From assembly GCA_036172665.1 (NCBI GenBank), contig CM069876.1:5704001-5768000 (forward strand): a stretch of DNA of 64,000 nucleotides, written 5' to 3'. Below the pieces are notes generated by a model. It did no database searches and was not told where the DNA came from. It saw nothing but the letters and a program-made list of their open reading frames with translations. Of this stretch, positions 12,011-23,522 are shown piece by piece. Both the position numbers and the translations under genes were made by a program. The stretch comes from Prosopocoilus inquinatus (taxonomy: Eukaryota > Arthropoda > Insecta > Coleoptera > Lucanidae). The first letter of the stretch is position 1. The number at the start of each line of letters is the position of its first letter.

Positions 12011-13140
12011 TTTATGAAACCCTAAAATGCGGTCAAATGAAGATACTGAGCAAATCAACTGACTGGTCCTCCTCCACAAATCCACTTATTCGTTAAAAAA
12101 TGTTTCAACTGCTGAAATACGTCTTGTTGTCTCCACATGTGTCTATCCACACTTCCTTCTTAGGATTTATTAGCTTGGATATCCATGGCAAGAGTAAAAT
12201 CCGTACCTATTATGTTTTCTTACGCAAGAAACCTTCTTAAAGATTAATTTGAACATTTTGAATGTCGCATGATACTTAATAATCTTAGGGAAAAATAAAC
12301 AAACAATTTTGCTGTGTAACCGTAGGAACTAACATAAAGGTCTCAATATTTCGTGTATTTTTAAAAATCGTAAAAAACATTTAATACTGAAATAACTATT
12401 AAGGCTGTATGCTCGCTTAAAGCTGAACTCGATTTCAAATGGGCGTATCACTATTTTTCGCAAATATTTAGAAGAAACATACGTTCAACATGTGTCCTGC
12501 ATTTTTACACACAAACGAAAAGAACAGAGAACAAAGTTACCACCTAAACGTTTTCCTTGTAATTTATGACTCTGCTGTCACTGATCTTTATTTTTGATTG
12601 GTTTACATGTCAGTTTGTGACACACCCACAAGAGAACATTCGGATAAGGCCTCATTCACATGGGCACCGCCCGCGGCCTTCTGCAAATTTCTAAGAGCGA
12701 GCGCACACTCAGATCAGTAAAATTTTTTATGTAAAAGTGATGTAAATAAAAACGGCGACCTGATCTAACACAGAAACTATATAAAACTCGGGAAATAAAA
12801 CTACGTCTGTCCGAAAGTGAAAGTTTATCAGAATTGAAACAACGGCACAAAAAAAAAACGCATCGCCTGTTCCTCTGTAAATCAATAACATCATTTTGTT
12901 GTTTCATTATCATTATTATTATCCCTATAAAATTGTTTTTTTTTTTAATTTTACGTGGATTGCTTTTTTATCTAGACTACACTTCTGTGCACTAAAATTA
13001 GGCACAATGAAACATTGCGGTTTAAAGTGGACGTAAAGAAAAAATATACATTATACAGAATAAAACACTAGAACAGTCAAATGAAAACATTAAAAGTGCC
13101 TTAAAAATTGAACCCTGATTTAAACGTTGGAATAAATATT
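12011..13140. other. No recognisable gene
   Basis: Mostly AT-rich, with a somewhat GC-richer patch at 12620-12800 containing CCGCCCGCGGCC, which may be part of a small transposon end. No supported coding sequence. Confidence 0.45.
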
Positions 13141-13187
13141 AATGACTGTGCCTTAAGATTATTGGAATAGGAATTAATACTGCTCTA

Positions 13188-13658
13188 ATGTACCGACGCA
13201 AGGAAGAAAAAACGCTCACAGAGCAAATTAATGCGTTAAAAAAGGACATTATTAATTGCTCTAAGCACGTATTCGGCGAACATTCTGATTGTGACGTTTA
13301 TTTTTGCACCGGGTTCAAAGATAATGAAATTAATTCAGTTCCAGACTTGGTAGAATTTGGATTATTTCATGACATTATTGCTTGCTGTAATCATTTGACA
13401 CATAATGCACACAGTTTACTTTTAAATATGAACATTAATGTAGCGGAGATGTACAATTCAATTGTTTCAAAATTTGTTGGTGGAAAAAGAGTTAACTTCT
13501 CTTTGAAAAATAGCTCCGAAGTGAGATGCCACGCTGCGAGCGTTTCTTATAATTTCAGTGAGCAATATCACCACCGCATTTATAAGAGAATGGTCGGGAA
13601 AAGTCCAGGCAAATATACCAAAGTATACAGGGGGGCCGGATACGTAGGGACAGCATGA
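13188..13658 (+). pseudogene. Upstream half of a YqaJ-type repeat gene (transposase-like C-terminal region)
   Basis: 156 residues are open from an ATG, but the family protein extends further upstream, so this is a 5'-missing piece. The segment has a CDVYFC cysteine motif and then AEMYNSIVSKFVGGKRVNF, a hallmark block of multi-copy insect and cnidarian proteins whose C-terminus is a YqaJ-like exonuclease. After KSPGKYTKV the gene is interrupted by the inverted-repeat element at 13628-15381, so the last residues are repeat-derived. The exonuclease half resumes at about 15384. A first part would be expected upstream of 13188, but 12900-13187 shows no convincing continuation, so the gene is 5'-truncated as well as interrupted. 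Confidence 0.7.
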
Positions 13659-15381
13659 GTAACTTCCGTCTTTGAAGAGATAGAGAGATGATTAAAAAAG
13701 ATGCTGGTTCAAGAGCTCATTAACAATCCATTTTCAAATATTACTTGTCATGGCCAACTTGGTTAAAATTTTACAAAAACCAAAATCTCCTAATTTCTTT
13801 TATTTGTCTTAACTTTTTGTTACTTAAGATATTGAGATACGGTTTGAACTAATTTGCATGATAATTTAAGTACTTTTATGGGCACTTAATAAAACTAATC
13901 TCATTTTTACAAATTGTCAATAATCTAACCTAACCTTAAAATTTTAAATTGGTACCCCCTAATTTTCTTGGCCTTTTTAAGAGAAAATTTATTTCTGAAT
14001 GCAATGATGTAGCACACGATATGGAGACTTGTTCAAAATTTTGGAAAACCGAACTTATTCTTTTTACGAACAGAAATCGCTAGTGCCATGATCACGGAAA
14101 TTTTGCTTTTTGTTTATCAAGTTATTCTGCAGTGGCACTGATCGATTGCAGCCAATGGTGAGCGAGCCATTAAAATTTTAAACCAATATCACATCAGCTA
14201 GGGGTATGATGTGCCAAAAAGATAAGAATTTCATTGGTCTAAAATTTTAATCGCTTGTACACGATTGTCCACGAACGATCAGTGGCACTGCAGCTTCATC
14301 TGTGTAGCCTTTTCTGGATACTGAGCTTCGTATATTTCACGAGTAAGTTCTACGTTCTTGTAGCACTTGGTATACGTATAGTCGCGATCAAGTGAATCGA
14401 GACCTATTTAATGTTCTGCAATCCTTAAGGAGTGCTTACATTACATACATGTCTTCAATAAATTCAAAAACAAATCTTTACAAAACTGTCGACTTGTCGC
14501 ATACAAATCCTGATGAATCTTTAGCACAAGTCTTCGACAAATTCTAGCACAGGACATCGTTTACACTATGTGACCTGTTCGCTACATATCTAATATTTAA
14601 TAATAAAAAAAAGTATCGCTCGTGAAAGATGACAATCAATTTTTGTTTTTGGCCGCGGCCGCATATTATTACTATGCTCTTTTTGGATAACTCCATCGTC
14701 ACAAACCATCAGATCGTTTAATAGTTTAAAACAGCTAACTATTCTGCACGTGCGTAAAGTACCTTTGTATGGTCGGCGATCGCTGTGTTTTCCATTAATT
14801 TGGAATACAAATCTGTCTGGTAAAACATGTCGGATACATGTCAAATACATGAAAAATGTAATAGTAGTATGAAACAAATTTCAGATTCGTTCCAGACTTG
14901 TCAAACAATATGTAGGACACATGTATAATACAAATATGTATGTAATGTAAACGCCTGTTTATTACCAACGTTAACAAGGGCGCGGTTAGCTTGCAACAGT
15001 CTCGATAACAAAGTTTTGTGATCATGGCACTAGCGATTTCTATTCATAAAAAGAATAAGTTCGGTTTCCCAAAATTTTGAAGAAGTTTCCATATCATGTG
15101 ATCCATCATTGCATTCAGAAAGAAAGTCTCTCTTAAAAGGGCCAAAAAAATCACCAATTTAAAATTTTAAGGTTAGGTTAGATTATTGAAAATTTGTAAA
15201 AATGGGATTAGTTTTATTAAGTGCCCGTAAAAGTACTTAAATTATCGTGCAAACTAATTCAAACCGCATCTCAATATAATCAAGTTGGCCATGACAAGTA
15301 ATATTTGAAAATGGATTCTTAATAAGCTCTCGAACCTGCACCTTTTTGCTAATTTAATCATCTTTCTATCCGGGTACACTG
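13628..15381. mobile_element. 1.75-kb long-inverted-repeat element inserted in the YqaJ-type gene
   Basis: Arms of roughly 350-470 bp (left 13628-14097, right 15017-15381) are inverted copies. For example GCTAGTGCCATGATCAC at 14080 answers GTGATCATGGCACTAGC at 15018. The termini read TATACAGGGG on the left and CACTGTATAC on the right, suggesting insertion at a TA. The left arm has about 38 extra bases near its end. The ~920-bp centre has minus-strand open frames (14590-14877, 14795-15025) without a recognisable domain. It fits a Tc1/mariner-related non-autonomous foldback element. Confidence 0.75.
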
Positions 15382-15383
15382 TA

Positions 15384-16100
15384 TACGTCAAAGTTGCGTA
15401 GGAGACGTTTTTACCGAAAATGCAGAGCACGACTATTTCTTGGGCAAGGCAGAAAAGAAAACAGGCAGCCGAAGCTGAGGGTGACTACGGACTAATAGAA
15501 GAGGTGATCCCTCTTAAAAACTTAGAAGAAAAGAAATCATCTTTAATGGACTACTTGAGCAGGACCCAGGTAGAGTTAGAATCGTTAGAGAGAAACACTG
15601 TTGGCCAAAACACCACAGTGAAATAGCATAAAGAGCGAAGACTAACAGCAACGAAATTTGGTATTGTCTGTAAAAGACGTCAAACAACTGATGCCAAAAA
15701 ATTGGCGTAAAAATTAATTTCCTCTAATTTTTCGAAAGTATAGTTACAAATTGGTGCCGTAACCATGAAGAAATTGCGAGAAAACAATTTTCACAGGAAT
15801 TTGGACATAAAGTTGAACGGCGGATTATTTATATCTAAAGAAATGCCGTATCTTGGAGCTAGTCCTGATGGACTAGTTGGTGAGGATGCTATAATTGAGA
15901 TCAAGTGTCCCTATAAGTTAGCGAAGTTCAAAATAACTCCTCAGGAAGCAGCAAAGATGAAAGTTATGCCCTATTTCTTTTTGGATGGCAATACTGTGAA
16001 ACTGAAGAAAACACATATCTACTATTATCAGATTCAAGGGCAGTTGGCTTTAACGAATAGTTGTATTCGTTGTATGGACACCTTTGGGAATGATTTGTGA
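15384..16100 (+). pseudogene. YqaJ-type exonuclease domain relic
   Basis: A single plus-strand frame runs from about 15387 to 16100 through four in-frame stops (TAG near 15396, TAG at 15624, a TAA and a TAG around 15708-15741). The first part is a charged linker with an RRLTATKFG-IVCKRRQTT block. The last 111 residues carry the nuclease core: YLGASPDGLVG with the metal-binding Asp, EIKCPYK with the ExK catalytic pair, and YYYQIQGQL, the conserved Gln motif. YqaJ/lambda-exonuclease proteins are Mg-dependent DNA exonucleases. In insects this domain occurs as the C-terminus of a repeat-gene family. The stops show that this copy is dead although its active-site residues are intact. Confidence 0.8.
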
Positions 16101-16650
16101 ACAAGTAATGTTATTTACATAAACGTCAAGAAAGTTCTGAATTCATCATAATACATTATTTTTTTCTGAAATCTTATAAGATTATTTTGTAATAGTTTCA
16201 ACTTTTAAGCACACGAAAGCTATAATTTTGACAATAAAAATAAGTAAAACCGATTTGGTTTTGAAGACTAGTGTATAAAATAGAAATTATAGACGATTTT
16301 AGAAAAAATAACAAGCAATTTACATTTACAACACACCTGTAATACGTTTTCTTTTTCAGATTAAAAAAGATGACAATTTTTGGCATAACATGAAGCCGAA
16401 GTTAAAATATTTTCATTTAGAACATATGCTGCCTGTACTGGCTTTAAAAGAAAATTAAAATAACGATCCTGATCGATCTGGACAGTTGAAACCTCTTTCT
16501 GATAATCTGGTGACAATTCTGAAATAGATCTGTATTTGAAATCTGCTCTGCAAGATTCCATATTATATAATGCCATATAATATCTAACTGTACTATGTCC
16601 ACTAAAAAAAAATTGAGACAATTGTTGTGCATACATATTTGAGTCATTTT
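16101..16650. other. No recognisable gene
   Basis: AT-rich; the minus-strand frames 16361-16636 and 16444-16701 overlap each other and show no known motif. Confidence 0.45.
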
Positions 16651-16652
16651 AT

Positions 16653-16779
16653 TATATCGTTTTCCACTGGCTGCACCGGTATGCACTGAGTGTATCTCCA
16701 TCTCGTTTTATTACATAAAGCTGAAACGAGTTGGAAATACACTCAGTGCGCACTAGTGCAGCCAGTGGAAAACGCTATT
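16653..16779. repeat. Near-perfect 127-bp palindrome
   Basis: TTTTCCACTGGCTGCACC on the left is answered by GGTGCAG-type complement ending CCAGTGGAAAACG on the right. The inner stem CACTGAGTGTAT...ATACACTCAGTG surrounds a short loop near 16715. It would form a long hairpin and is probably a MITE or the remnant of a foldback element. Confidence 0.75.
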
Positions 16780-17728
16780 AGTTTGAATGCAATTTTAAAG
16801 TTGTTTCTACGGAAACTTAAAAAACACGGAAATAAACAAACGGACGAATACATGATAGCAACAATAATTAACTCCTCGTATTTACAACAGAACGTATTAC
16901 GTGTTCCAGATTCTTTTGGTGTGTAGTACAATATGATTCAAAATGGCCGCACTATTATCACCAGAATGTTAATATTAACAGGATCAAAAACAAGCTTTTA
17001 ATTTTTTTTTTTGAGATGCTTGACGAATGTTTAAAAATATCGTATAATGCAGATGCACTTACAAATTTGAAACCGTGGTTGTAGATTAGGTTACAGTTGA
17101 TGAGACCTGAATCCTCGTATTCATCAAGTATTTATATTTTATTCAATTAGTTGTGTAGAAACAAAAATTATTTGACGCAGTTCCGTTTCACTATTTGGGT
17201 GAACTTGATATTCAAAATGTTACATCACCGACCCATTTTACTTATTGTTTATTCCTGTGTTATCACATAATATTAATTACATGCATTAACAGGGATTTTT
17301 AATGATGTCAAGGTAAATGTGTACACAAATAAATAACAAAATATTGAGCAAAATGTTGAGCATTCCCATTTTAAAACTAATTAAGTGCATGACTACCAGA
17401 TTTGCAGAAGTTTATTATGACAAAAATGTTTCTTTCAATGTAGCGTAAAAAATTTACCAAAAAGCACGACTCTGAAAAGAGAAATCTTTGTAGAATTATT
17501 TTCTGGCAGCGCTCGGTAGCGTTCGTGTGTTTACGGTGTGTGTATTCTGTGTTTCACTCATACACGCACTGAAACGCATTCGCTTTCACTCATACTCTTC
17601 ATCTGTCACTAAATCGGGAGAATGAATGTGCGAATTCGCCCCTCTTGCACTAGGCCCGAAGGCGGAGCTAGCGTGCATCACATACCACCTTTGATTTCAG
17701 CGATTTCATTCCGAAAATTTCAAATTTG
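16780..17728. other. No recognisable gene
   Basis: AT-rich except for a patch at 17500-17690 that is GC-richer, with repeated CACTCATAC strings and GCCCGAAGGCGGAGC. This patch may be a small transposon end. No coding sequence recognised. Confidence 0.45.
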
Positions 17729-17972
17729 TTTCCCATTTCCTGACCTTATTTTTAAAAATAAAAAAAAAAACTAAACGGTTTATTATTATTGAATACTGCG
17801 AAATTTCGGCTAAAGGCTTACATTTTCGAATTTTTTTAATTTTAATTTTTTTTAAGGCCTTTTTGGCAATTCTCGAAAAACGAGCCTTTAGCCGCCTAAC
17901 AGAATCTATTTAAAAATTTTTCGCGAAAAATTGGTACGATTTTAATGAAAAATAAGCCCAGGAAATGGGAAA
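17729..17972. repeat. Inverted repeat, about 244 bp
   Basis: TTTCCCATTTCCTGACCTTA on the left matches the complement of TAAGCCCAGGAAATGGGAAA on the right. An inner pair, CGGCTAAAGGC and GCCTTTAGCCG, extends the symmetry. It is a likely MITE without coding capacity. Confidence 0.7.
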
Positions 17973-18337
17973 AACGATTTCGGGGCCGAGCAAACAGCCT
18001 TAACGACAGATATCGACAACCCTATATCATTGAAAATAGAATTAAATAGCGCATCTAATAATGGTAAAAGTTATATGGAAATCCATTAAAAAAATTGTTA
18101 TGGTATGAATATTCTCAAGTTTATTATTTTTTTTTAAGAACTTAATGTTGCTAGAATTTTCTCTTTACAGTGTAACTGAAGAAGCGTTTCAAGACGAAAC
18201 TTTTGCGAAAACCACAAGTCCCTAAAGTCCTTTGTTGGGAAGATATTTGCATTTGTTTGAGGTTTATTTGCAAGAGCGATAATTTTTTAAAAAAGTTGAA
18301 TAACGCGAAAACGGTTTACATTAGATTTTATGTATGG

Positions 18338-18461
18338 TACAGCAGTGCTTAAAAGAAATGCGACTCCCGGCAAGCGACCTGGCGGTAAGATTAGTTTAAA
18401 TAAGGATTAGGTTCGTACGATTTTATTACTTTTCGTCGCATTTCTTTTAAGCACTGCTGTA
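18338..18461. repeat. 124-bp hairpin MITE
   Basis: Arms of about 27 bp, beginning TACAGCAGTGCTTAAAAGAA, are exact inverted copies. The right half resembles 32263-32325, so this is a dispersed small family. The ends are TACAG...CTGTA. Confidence 0.75.
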
Positions 18462-18479
18462 CACAAAGTCACATTAAAA

Positions 18480-19440
18480 TTCAATTCAGATTCAAGAATT
18501 CCACTGCTCTCTCCACAGAAGATACTTCTGTAGCAATAAAATCATCCAGTATAACATCAATTCACTCAGTGCTATGCAAGAATGGTTTACCAATAACCTG
18601 CCATTAAACGTAGAAGAAACGAACATCATAGAGTTCTAAAACAGCCAACCGTTAATAGCGTAATAGTCTCACAATGAAATACTTATCACACCTGATGAAG
18701 TTCTATTTCTTGGGTTGAAATTGGACTTGAAATTGAATTGGAAACCACATACAAACAATTTAGTTTCAAAAATAAGTTCATTAAATTGTGCATTACGAAT
18801 GTTAACAACATCAGTGAACGAATCGGCTGTTCTCTGGTGCTTCTCATGCGTACGTTAACTGCACGTGGTTAAAATATGAAATAATATTCTGAAAAGGACA
18901 GAATTTTTATATTACAAAAGCGATGTCTTAGAAGTATTTTTAAATTAAATGCAAGACATTCTTGTTGTGATACTTTCAACAGTAAAAATATCCATTCGTT
19001 ACACGGATTCTACATTTTCGAGTGTTCTGTTTTTGCATGTGAAATAGAATTTTTTTTGCAGTTACGTTCAGGCTCGAGTCAATTCTTGAGTACAAGTCTT
19101 CAGATATTACTTTTGCTTTTAAAACGCGGAAGAGAAATTTCTAGTCGATTTTTACTTATGGACTAAATTTAAACGGTATAGACCAGATCCTATTGGTAAT
19201 AGAGAGAATCTAGAAGAATCAGAAATGCATTTGAACAGTTGGATGCACCAGAAATTCGAAAAGCAAGGCTTTACTATGTTAGTATCTAATAAGAAATAAA
19301 TTAGGCAAATGTATTTTCAAAACCATTAGAGATATACCATTGCGTATACAAAATCGAAAGAAAATTACACTTAACCGTAAAACAATTTGTTTACGACTCT
19401 GAGGAAAGATTGCATAATGTGAACAATGAACTTCATTTTT
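18480..19440 (+). pseudogene. Decayed non-LTR reverse transcriptase, C-terminal part
   Basis: Around 18690-18840 one frame reads DEVLFLGLKLD, then LNWKPHTNNLVSKISSL. This is the typical post-catalytic 'FLG..ld..L.W..H' thumb region of jockey/CR1-like reverse transcriptases. Upstream, MQEWFTNNLPLN corresponds to the 'W...N.L..N..KT' motif. Several stops and frameshifts follow (about 18840 onward), and the C-terminal end (19180-19440) is only dimly visible. The relic is dead. Confidence 0.65.
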
Positions 19441-19494
19441 TGTGATGTAAGTATAGATATAAAAATAATTTTAGCAGTGTAATCATGTTTATGT

Positions 19495-20172
19495 TAACGT
19501 GCGTATCAATTCACAGAATTTTAGTGAAATTCGTGCATTTTACGATTACTTGTCCTACGAAGAATTGAATCATATGCTCTGCCATTTAGGATTTTTTTTT
19601 AATGAACATAGGTATTACCACAGTGTTTTACGAATTTGCAATTGTTTCATTTAATCGAATTAAAGTGAAGCGATCATGTTTAATCAAACATTACAACTAG
19701 AAAATTCAGTTTATGAATACTCATTAACACAGTTGAGGAAATTGCGTTTTTGTTGGAGCAAAAAAAAAATCAAAACAATGTAAATCATTGCCCGGCTTTC
19801 GTGATTCATTAGGTTGACATTCACGCACAGAACTTTTGAACGCTTTTAGGTGGTAGCATACTTGGCACGCAGACTTGCTCGTGCAAAGAGGAAATACCTT
19901 GCGCTTCAAGAATCGAGTCGAAATCGAAAAGTAACTGCAGTTTTAATAAATTAAATAATAAGTTAAATTTGGCCGAATAAGCTAGCCCTAAGACGCATTG
20001 TGTATGGCGGCCTATTCATCAATCATGTGAATAGAAACATAACAAGAAGATTATGTCGAATATCACCACAACATTTACTTTTTGTTGACACATTTATTTT
20101 TGTTGACATAGTGACACAGTTTCTAAAACATAAACAGTTATTCAAAACGATTTTAAGAACACATTACGCATA
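19495..20172 (-). mobile_element. Family A element, truncated internal copy (A1)
   Basis: Inverted relative to the complete copy at 55973-57394 and similar to it across about 680 bp, for example the GCTAGCCCTAAGACGC block near 19981. Neither terminus is present. Related copies are at 29441-30140, 36540-36750 and 63197-63290. Confidence 0.7.
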
Positions 20173-20286
20173 GACTAACTACTCTATAGACTGGAATCAG
20201 GAACGCTGAGAAATTCAGACAAGTTTCCGCGCTCCCTTGTGATTGGAATAAAAACTAATCTTATTGAGTAGGTGGCATACTATATA

Positions 20287-21043
20287 CAGGGAAGGGCAAA
20301 AGTATAGAACCGGCTTAATATTCCTAAAACTGTTTGACGTAATTATTTGAAATTTGCTGTGTGATTCAGAGTCAATAGGACTTATATTACCAATTTATTT
20401 CAATTGTTTATCTGCTCTTGTTTCAGAGATCCAATGCCTACTTGATTTTTTTAAATGACAACCTGCTGATTTTTTTCCTCTATTTAATAGTTCGTTTAAT
20501 TCTTTAAAAGACTACATAAAAATAATTATCTATTGCATAAGAAAATTTTCGAGAAAATAATGTTTGAAGGTAAAAGTTAGGAAAAATGGTTTACGCTGAT
20601 ATTTGGTATTTGTTTTCATGTTTTTAAGGCAACTTTTATTAAAATTTTCTTTAGCGCTGTCTTAAAAACAGCCTATAATCTTGTGGTCTCTCAGTTTTTT
20701 TGTTAAAACTAGAATATTTGTCGAATATCAGACAATAAACCATTTTTCCTAACTTTTTCATTCAAACGCTTTTTTCCCGAAAATTTTCTTATGTAATAAA
20801 CAATATTTTTATATGGTCGTTTAAAGAATTAAACAAGCTATTAAATAAAGGAAAAAAATCAGCAGGTTGTCATTTAAAAAATATTAAGTAAGCATTGGAT
20901 CTCTGAAACAAGAGCAGATAAACAATTGAAATAAATTGGTAATGTAGGTCCATTGACTCTGAATCACACATCAAATTTCAAATAGATACGTCAAACAGTT
21001 TTCGAAATATTAAGCCGGTTCCATACTTTTGCACTACCCTGTA
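20287..21043. mobile_element. 757-bp palindromic MITE flanked by TA
   Basis: CAGGGAAGGGCAAAAGTAT at the left end is the inverted counterpart of ATACTTTTGCACTACCCTG at the right end, and TA stands on both sides. The arms stay complementary inward for about 350 bp on each side. There is no coding capacity. The TA duplication and CAGGG end suggest mobilisation by a Tc1/mariner-type transposase. Confidence 0.85.
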
Positions 21044-21267
21044 TATGATTTAATATTTGCTTTTAATCTGAGGCATCCATGAATAATTTAGCAAGTCGAA
21101 AGGACACTTTCGATTTACCTTGTTGTTTATGAAATGTTTTTCCGTGTAAGAACTACAAAAATATACATAGCTGCACAAATTTATAAATTAAGTGCTTTTC
21201 ATTTACATAAAAAATCAGTTTCAAATTTTTCAGGGGCTGTAAGTTCCATGTTCCTGAGCATAAGACG

Positions 21268-21423
21268 TTACATACCAATCATTCCATTGAACAAGGCGCT
21301 CTGAACTGCCTCAATTTTTGTGCTGCGAGGTGTCACAGCTTCAAAATTGTGGTCATCTGGATGCATTGTGGCTAAAAAGTTGATGTTCTCTCTTCTGACA
21401 TTCGGTATTGTGTCAGTCAAAAA
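21268..21423 (-). other. Possible host exon, function unknown
   Basis: A minus-strand open segment of about 50 codons includes RRENINFLATMHPDDHNFEA and then VTPRSTKIEAVQSALFNGMI. A GTATGT donor-like site lies at its end (near 21275). Composition and amino-acid usage look coding, unlike the surrounding sequence. Stops lie directly upstream (TAA, TGA), so an acceptor would be needed, and TGTCAG near 21400 is a candidate. I do not recognise the family. It could equally be a fragment of a mobile-element protein. Confidence 0.25.
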
Positions 21424-21998
21424 TCATTATTCTGCGTATAGCTACCAAGACGCAATATCAACAAAATTCTTAGCGATGGATTAATATTTGACAATTGTGA
21501 AATTCTCGATTTCTAACCAAAACCGCGGCGCACAGAAAGGTTTAATTTCGATTCACTGTTACCGTTTATCGCTAAGTAATATTTCAGGACACCGTCTTTC
21601 TACAATCACGTTTTCTAAAAAGGATGACTCAATAACTTCAATTTGAAATTTTCATCGAAGTACAACTTCTAAGACAACGTATTTCTAAACATTTTAAGGC
21701 AACATTGGATTGATTTTACAACAGTGATTATAAATAGGAAACACAAATTCCGATTTTTGTTTTAAATAATCTACTCGATATTCACTATAAAATACATTAT
21801 TCGGCGTCCATCTAAAATTACTGATTTTTCATTCGTATAAATTGTCCTGAAAACAGTCATTTGCATGTCAAAGCAGGAAAATAAAAACAGGAATAATGCA
21901 TAAACGATTTTTATATTGATAGCGTTGAGAGACATTAATATGTCAAATTAAACCTCACAAATTGAAGAAAAATTATTATTTCAGCGTTTTTAAACTAT
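21424..21998. other. No recognisable gene
   Basis: AT-rich sequence between the exon-like segment and the next TIR element. I see nothing in it. Confidence 0.5.
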
Positions 21999-22002
21999 TA
22001 TA

Positions 22003-23052
22003 CTGGGTGTATCAAAAATACGTGTGTTAATTTTAAACCATAGAACCATAGAAGAACTCACCAAGCTGAACAATTTTATTGTATGGCATTTTGAAAATAT
22101 CGTTAATTTTTTCGTAATTTTCTTACCCCTATTTTTGAGCAAACAAGTCATTTGCTCTTTGAACTGAACCATCTTTCGAAAAACCATGTCAACCATAGCG
22201 GATACAACTATTATCAAGAATTAGCAGATACTCTCATGGTGTATCGTACAGCTTGTGGAAATGATGAATGGAAGCACGAAGACTGCGGTTCGTTTCCTAG
22301 TCGTATTTTACCCAATAGCATACATTTCAATTAAATGTCCAAATTCTCCAGGATCATGGTTCATTTCAACTTCTAACCGTGGCAGACCTCGTACTGAATG
22401 TCGAAGAAAACATTTTGGATGCTGTAATATAATAATAAGCAATTATTTGTTTCTGGCAAGTTATAAACGCAATTTCTGTTCAAATTTAAGTGTGGTTTAT
22501 ACAGTCACTAAAACTAATAACTTAACATTAATAACTATCAACTAAGAAATTAAAAGGCCATACTGATACGAAGCGGTTTATACAACTTCTCTACAAATTA
22601 AGAATTCCTTTATTTCAATTCTTAGTGAAAAAGACGGGAGGACCGTAAATTTGACTGTACTTTCTCTCCAGTTAATATTCCCTCCACGGAATTTTCATAG
22701 CTAGGTGTGCAACGAGCATGTGTAATTTTTGCTTATAGAAACGGAAACTTTTGCATAGTATTAATTGTAGTTTTAGTTAATTTTTAGTTTTAGTGACTGT
22801 ATAAACCAAGCATTAGTAAATGAAACATTACAACAATTGATATTTTTATGTAACTTTTTTCATTTCTATGACAATAGAATTTTCCATTAACCAGAGGCGG
22901 GTATAGATTTTAATACGTATTATGTTTCAATTTTTAAATCAGTTTAGAAAGTTTTAAATAAAAAATGTCAAACAGAAAAAAATATTTCATTTAGCTAACT
23001 GCACTCCGTGTTAAAATTAACACATTAACACACGTATTTCTGATACACCCGG
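22003..23052. mobile_element. 1.05-kb TIR element with a transposase vestige
   Basis: The left end CTGGGTGTATCAAAAATACG and the complement of the right end CCGGGTGTATCAGAAATACG are inverted repeats, with TA on both outer sides. Inside, at about 22195-22260, the plus strand encodes YYQELADTLMVYRTACGN. This resembles the N-terminal helix-turn-helix of insect IS630/mariner-like transposases (the DUF4817 type). Fragments at 22360-22430 resemble the following linker. An inner inverted repeat (about 22493-22808) is also present. The element is non-autonomous. Confidence 0.75.
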
Positions 23053-23070
23053 TATAGCTAAAATTTTCTA

Positions 23071-23520
23071 TTGGAGCATTACAAAAATTCAAAACAACAG
23101 GAAATCAGAATGATTTGGTTATATTGTAAACACATTCGTAATTTAACTTCTGCTACTTGCAGAAGAGAAAAGAAGGCGTACTTTAATTGGCATTTTAAAC
23201 ATAATCTTTCAACTTTTTGGAAAAACTTAAAAAATTTAAAATTAGTAATGGTTGATACTAAGAAATTTAGCCGTGTGCCTGAGAGTGATAACTTTAATGA
23301 TTCCGAAATTAACAAATTTTTCATTAACTCTGTCACTTCTATTAATATAAATATTAATCGTGTACATTATGCGCTTCTGCCGTACTAGCAAAAGGAGTGA
23401 AAATATATCAAATTTTCATTTTCTTTCTGTTAATGTATCGATCGGATTTTCTCGAGACAATAACTAAAATAAAATCCAGAAAGCTATTAGCTTTGACAGT
23501 GTTAGTATATCTTGGTGTCT
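23071..23520 (+). pseudogene. Unit F1: non-LTR retrotransposon relic, upstream part
   Basis: The open frame 23071-23388 encodes a lysine-rich segment with FNWHFKHNLSTFWKNLKN, typical of the linker between endonuclease and reverse transcriptase in jockey-like elements. The sequence from about 23390 matches 59640-59760, where it is uninterrupted. Here it is cut by a mariner at 23523. The relic resumes at 24818, is cut again by a hAT at 24913, and continues from 27173. Confidence 0.65.
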
Positions 23521-23522
23521 GC

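Noticed and set aside
14590..15025. Minus-strand open frames in the centre of the 13.6-15.4 kb element
   Set aside because: No recognisable transposase or other domain, and the two frames overlap each other; not reported as genes.
18174..18220. Another CTGAAGA ... GAAAC string resembling a hammerhead core
   Set aside because: The bases between CTGAAGA and the first GAAA do not form a clean stem II, and a competing hairpin GTTTC/GAAAC uses part of the core. No stem I partner was found.
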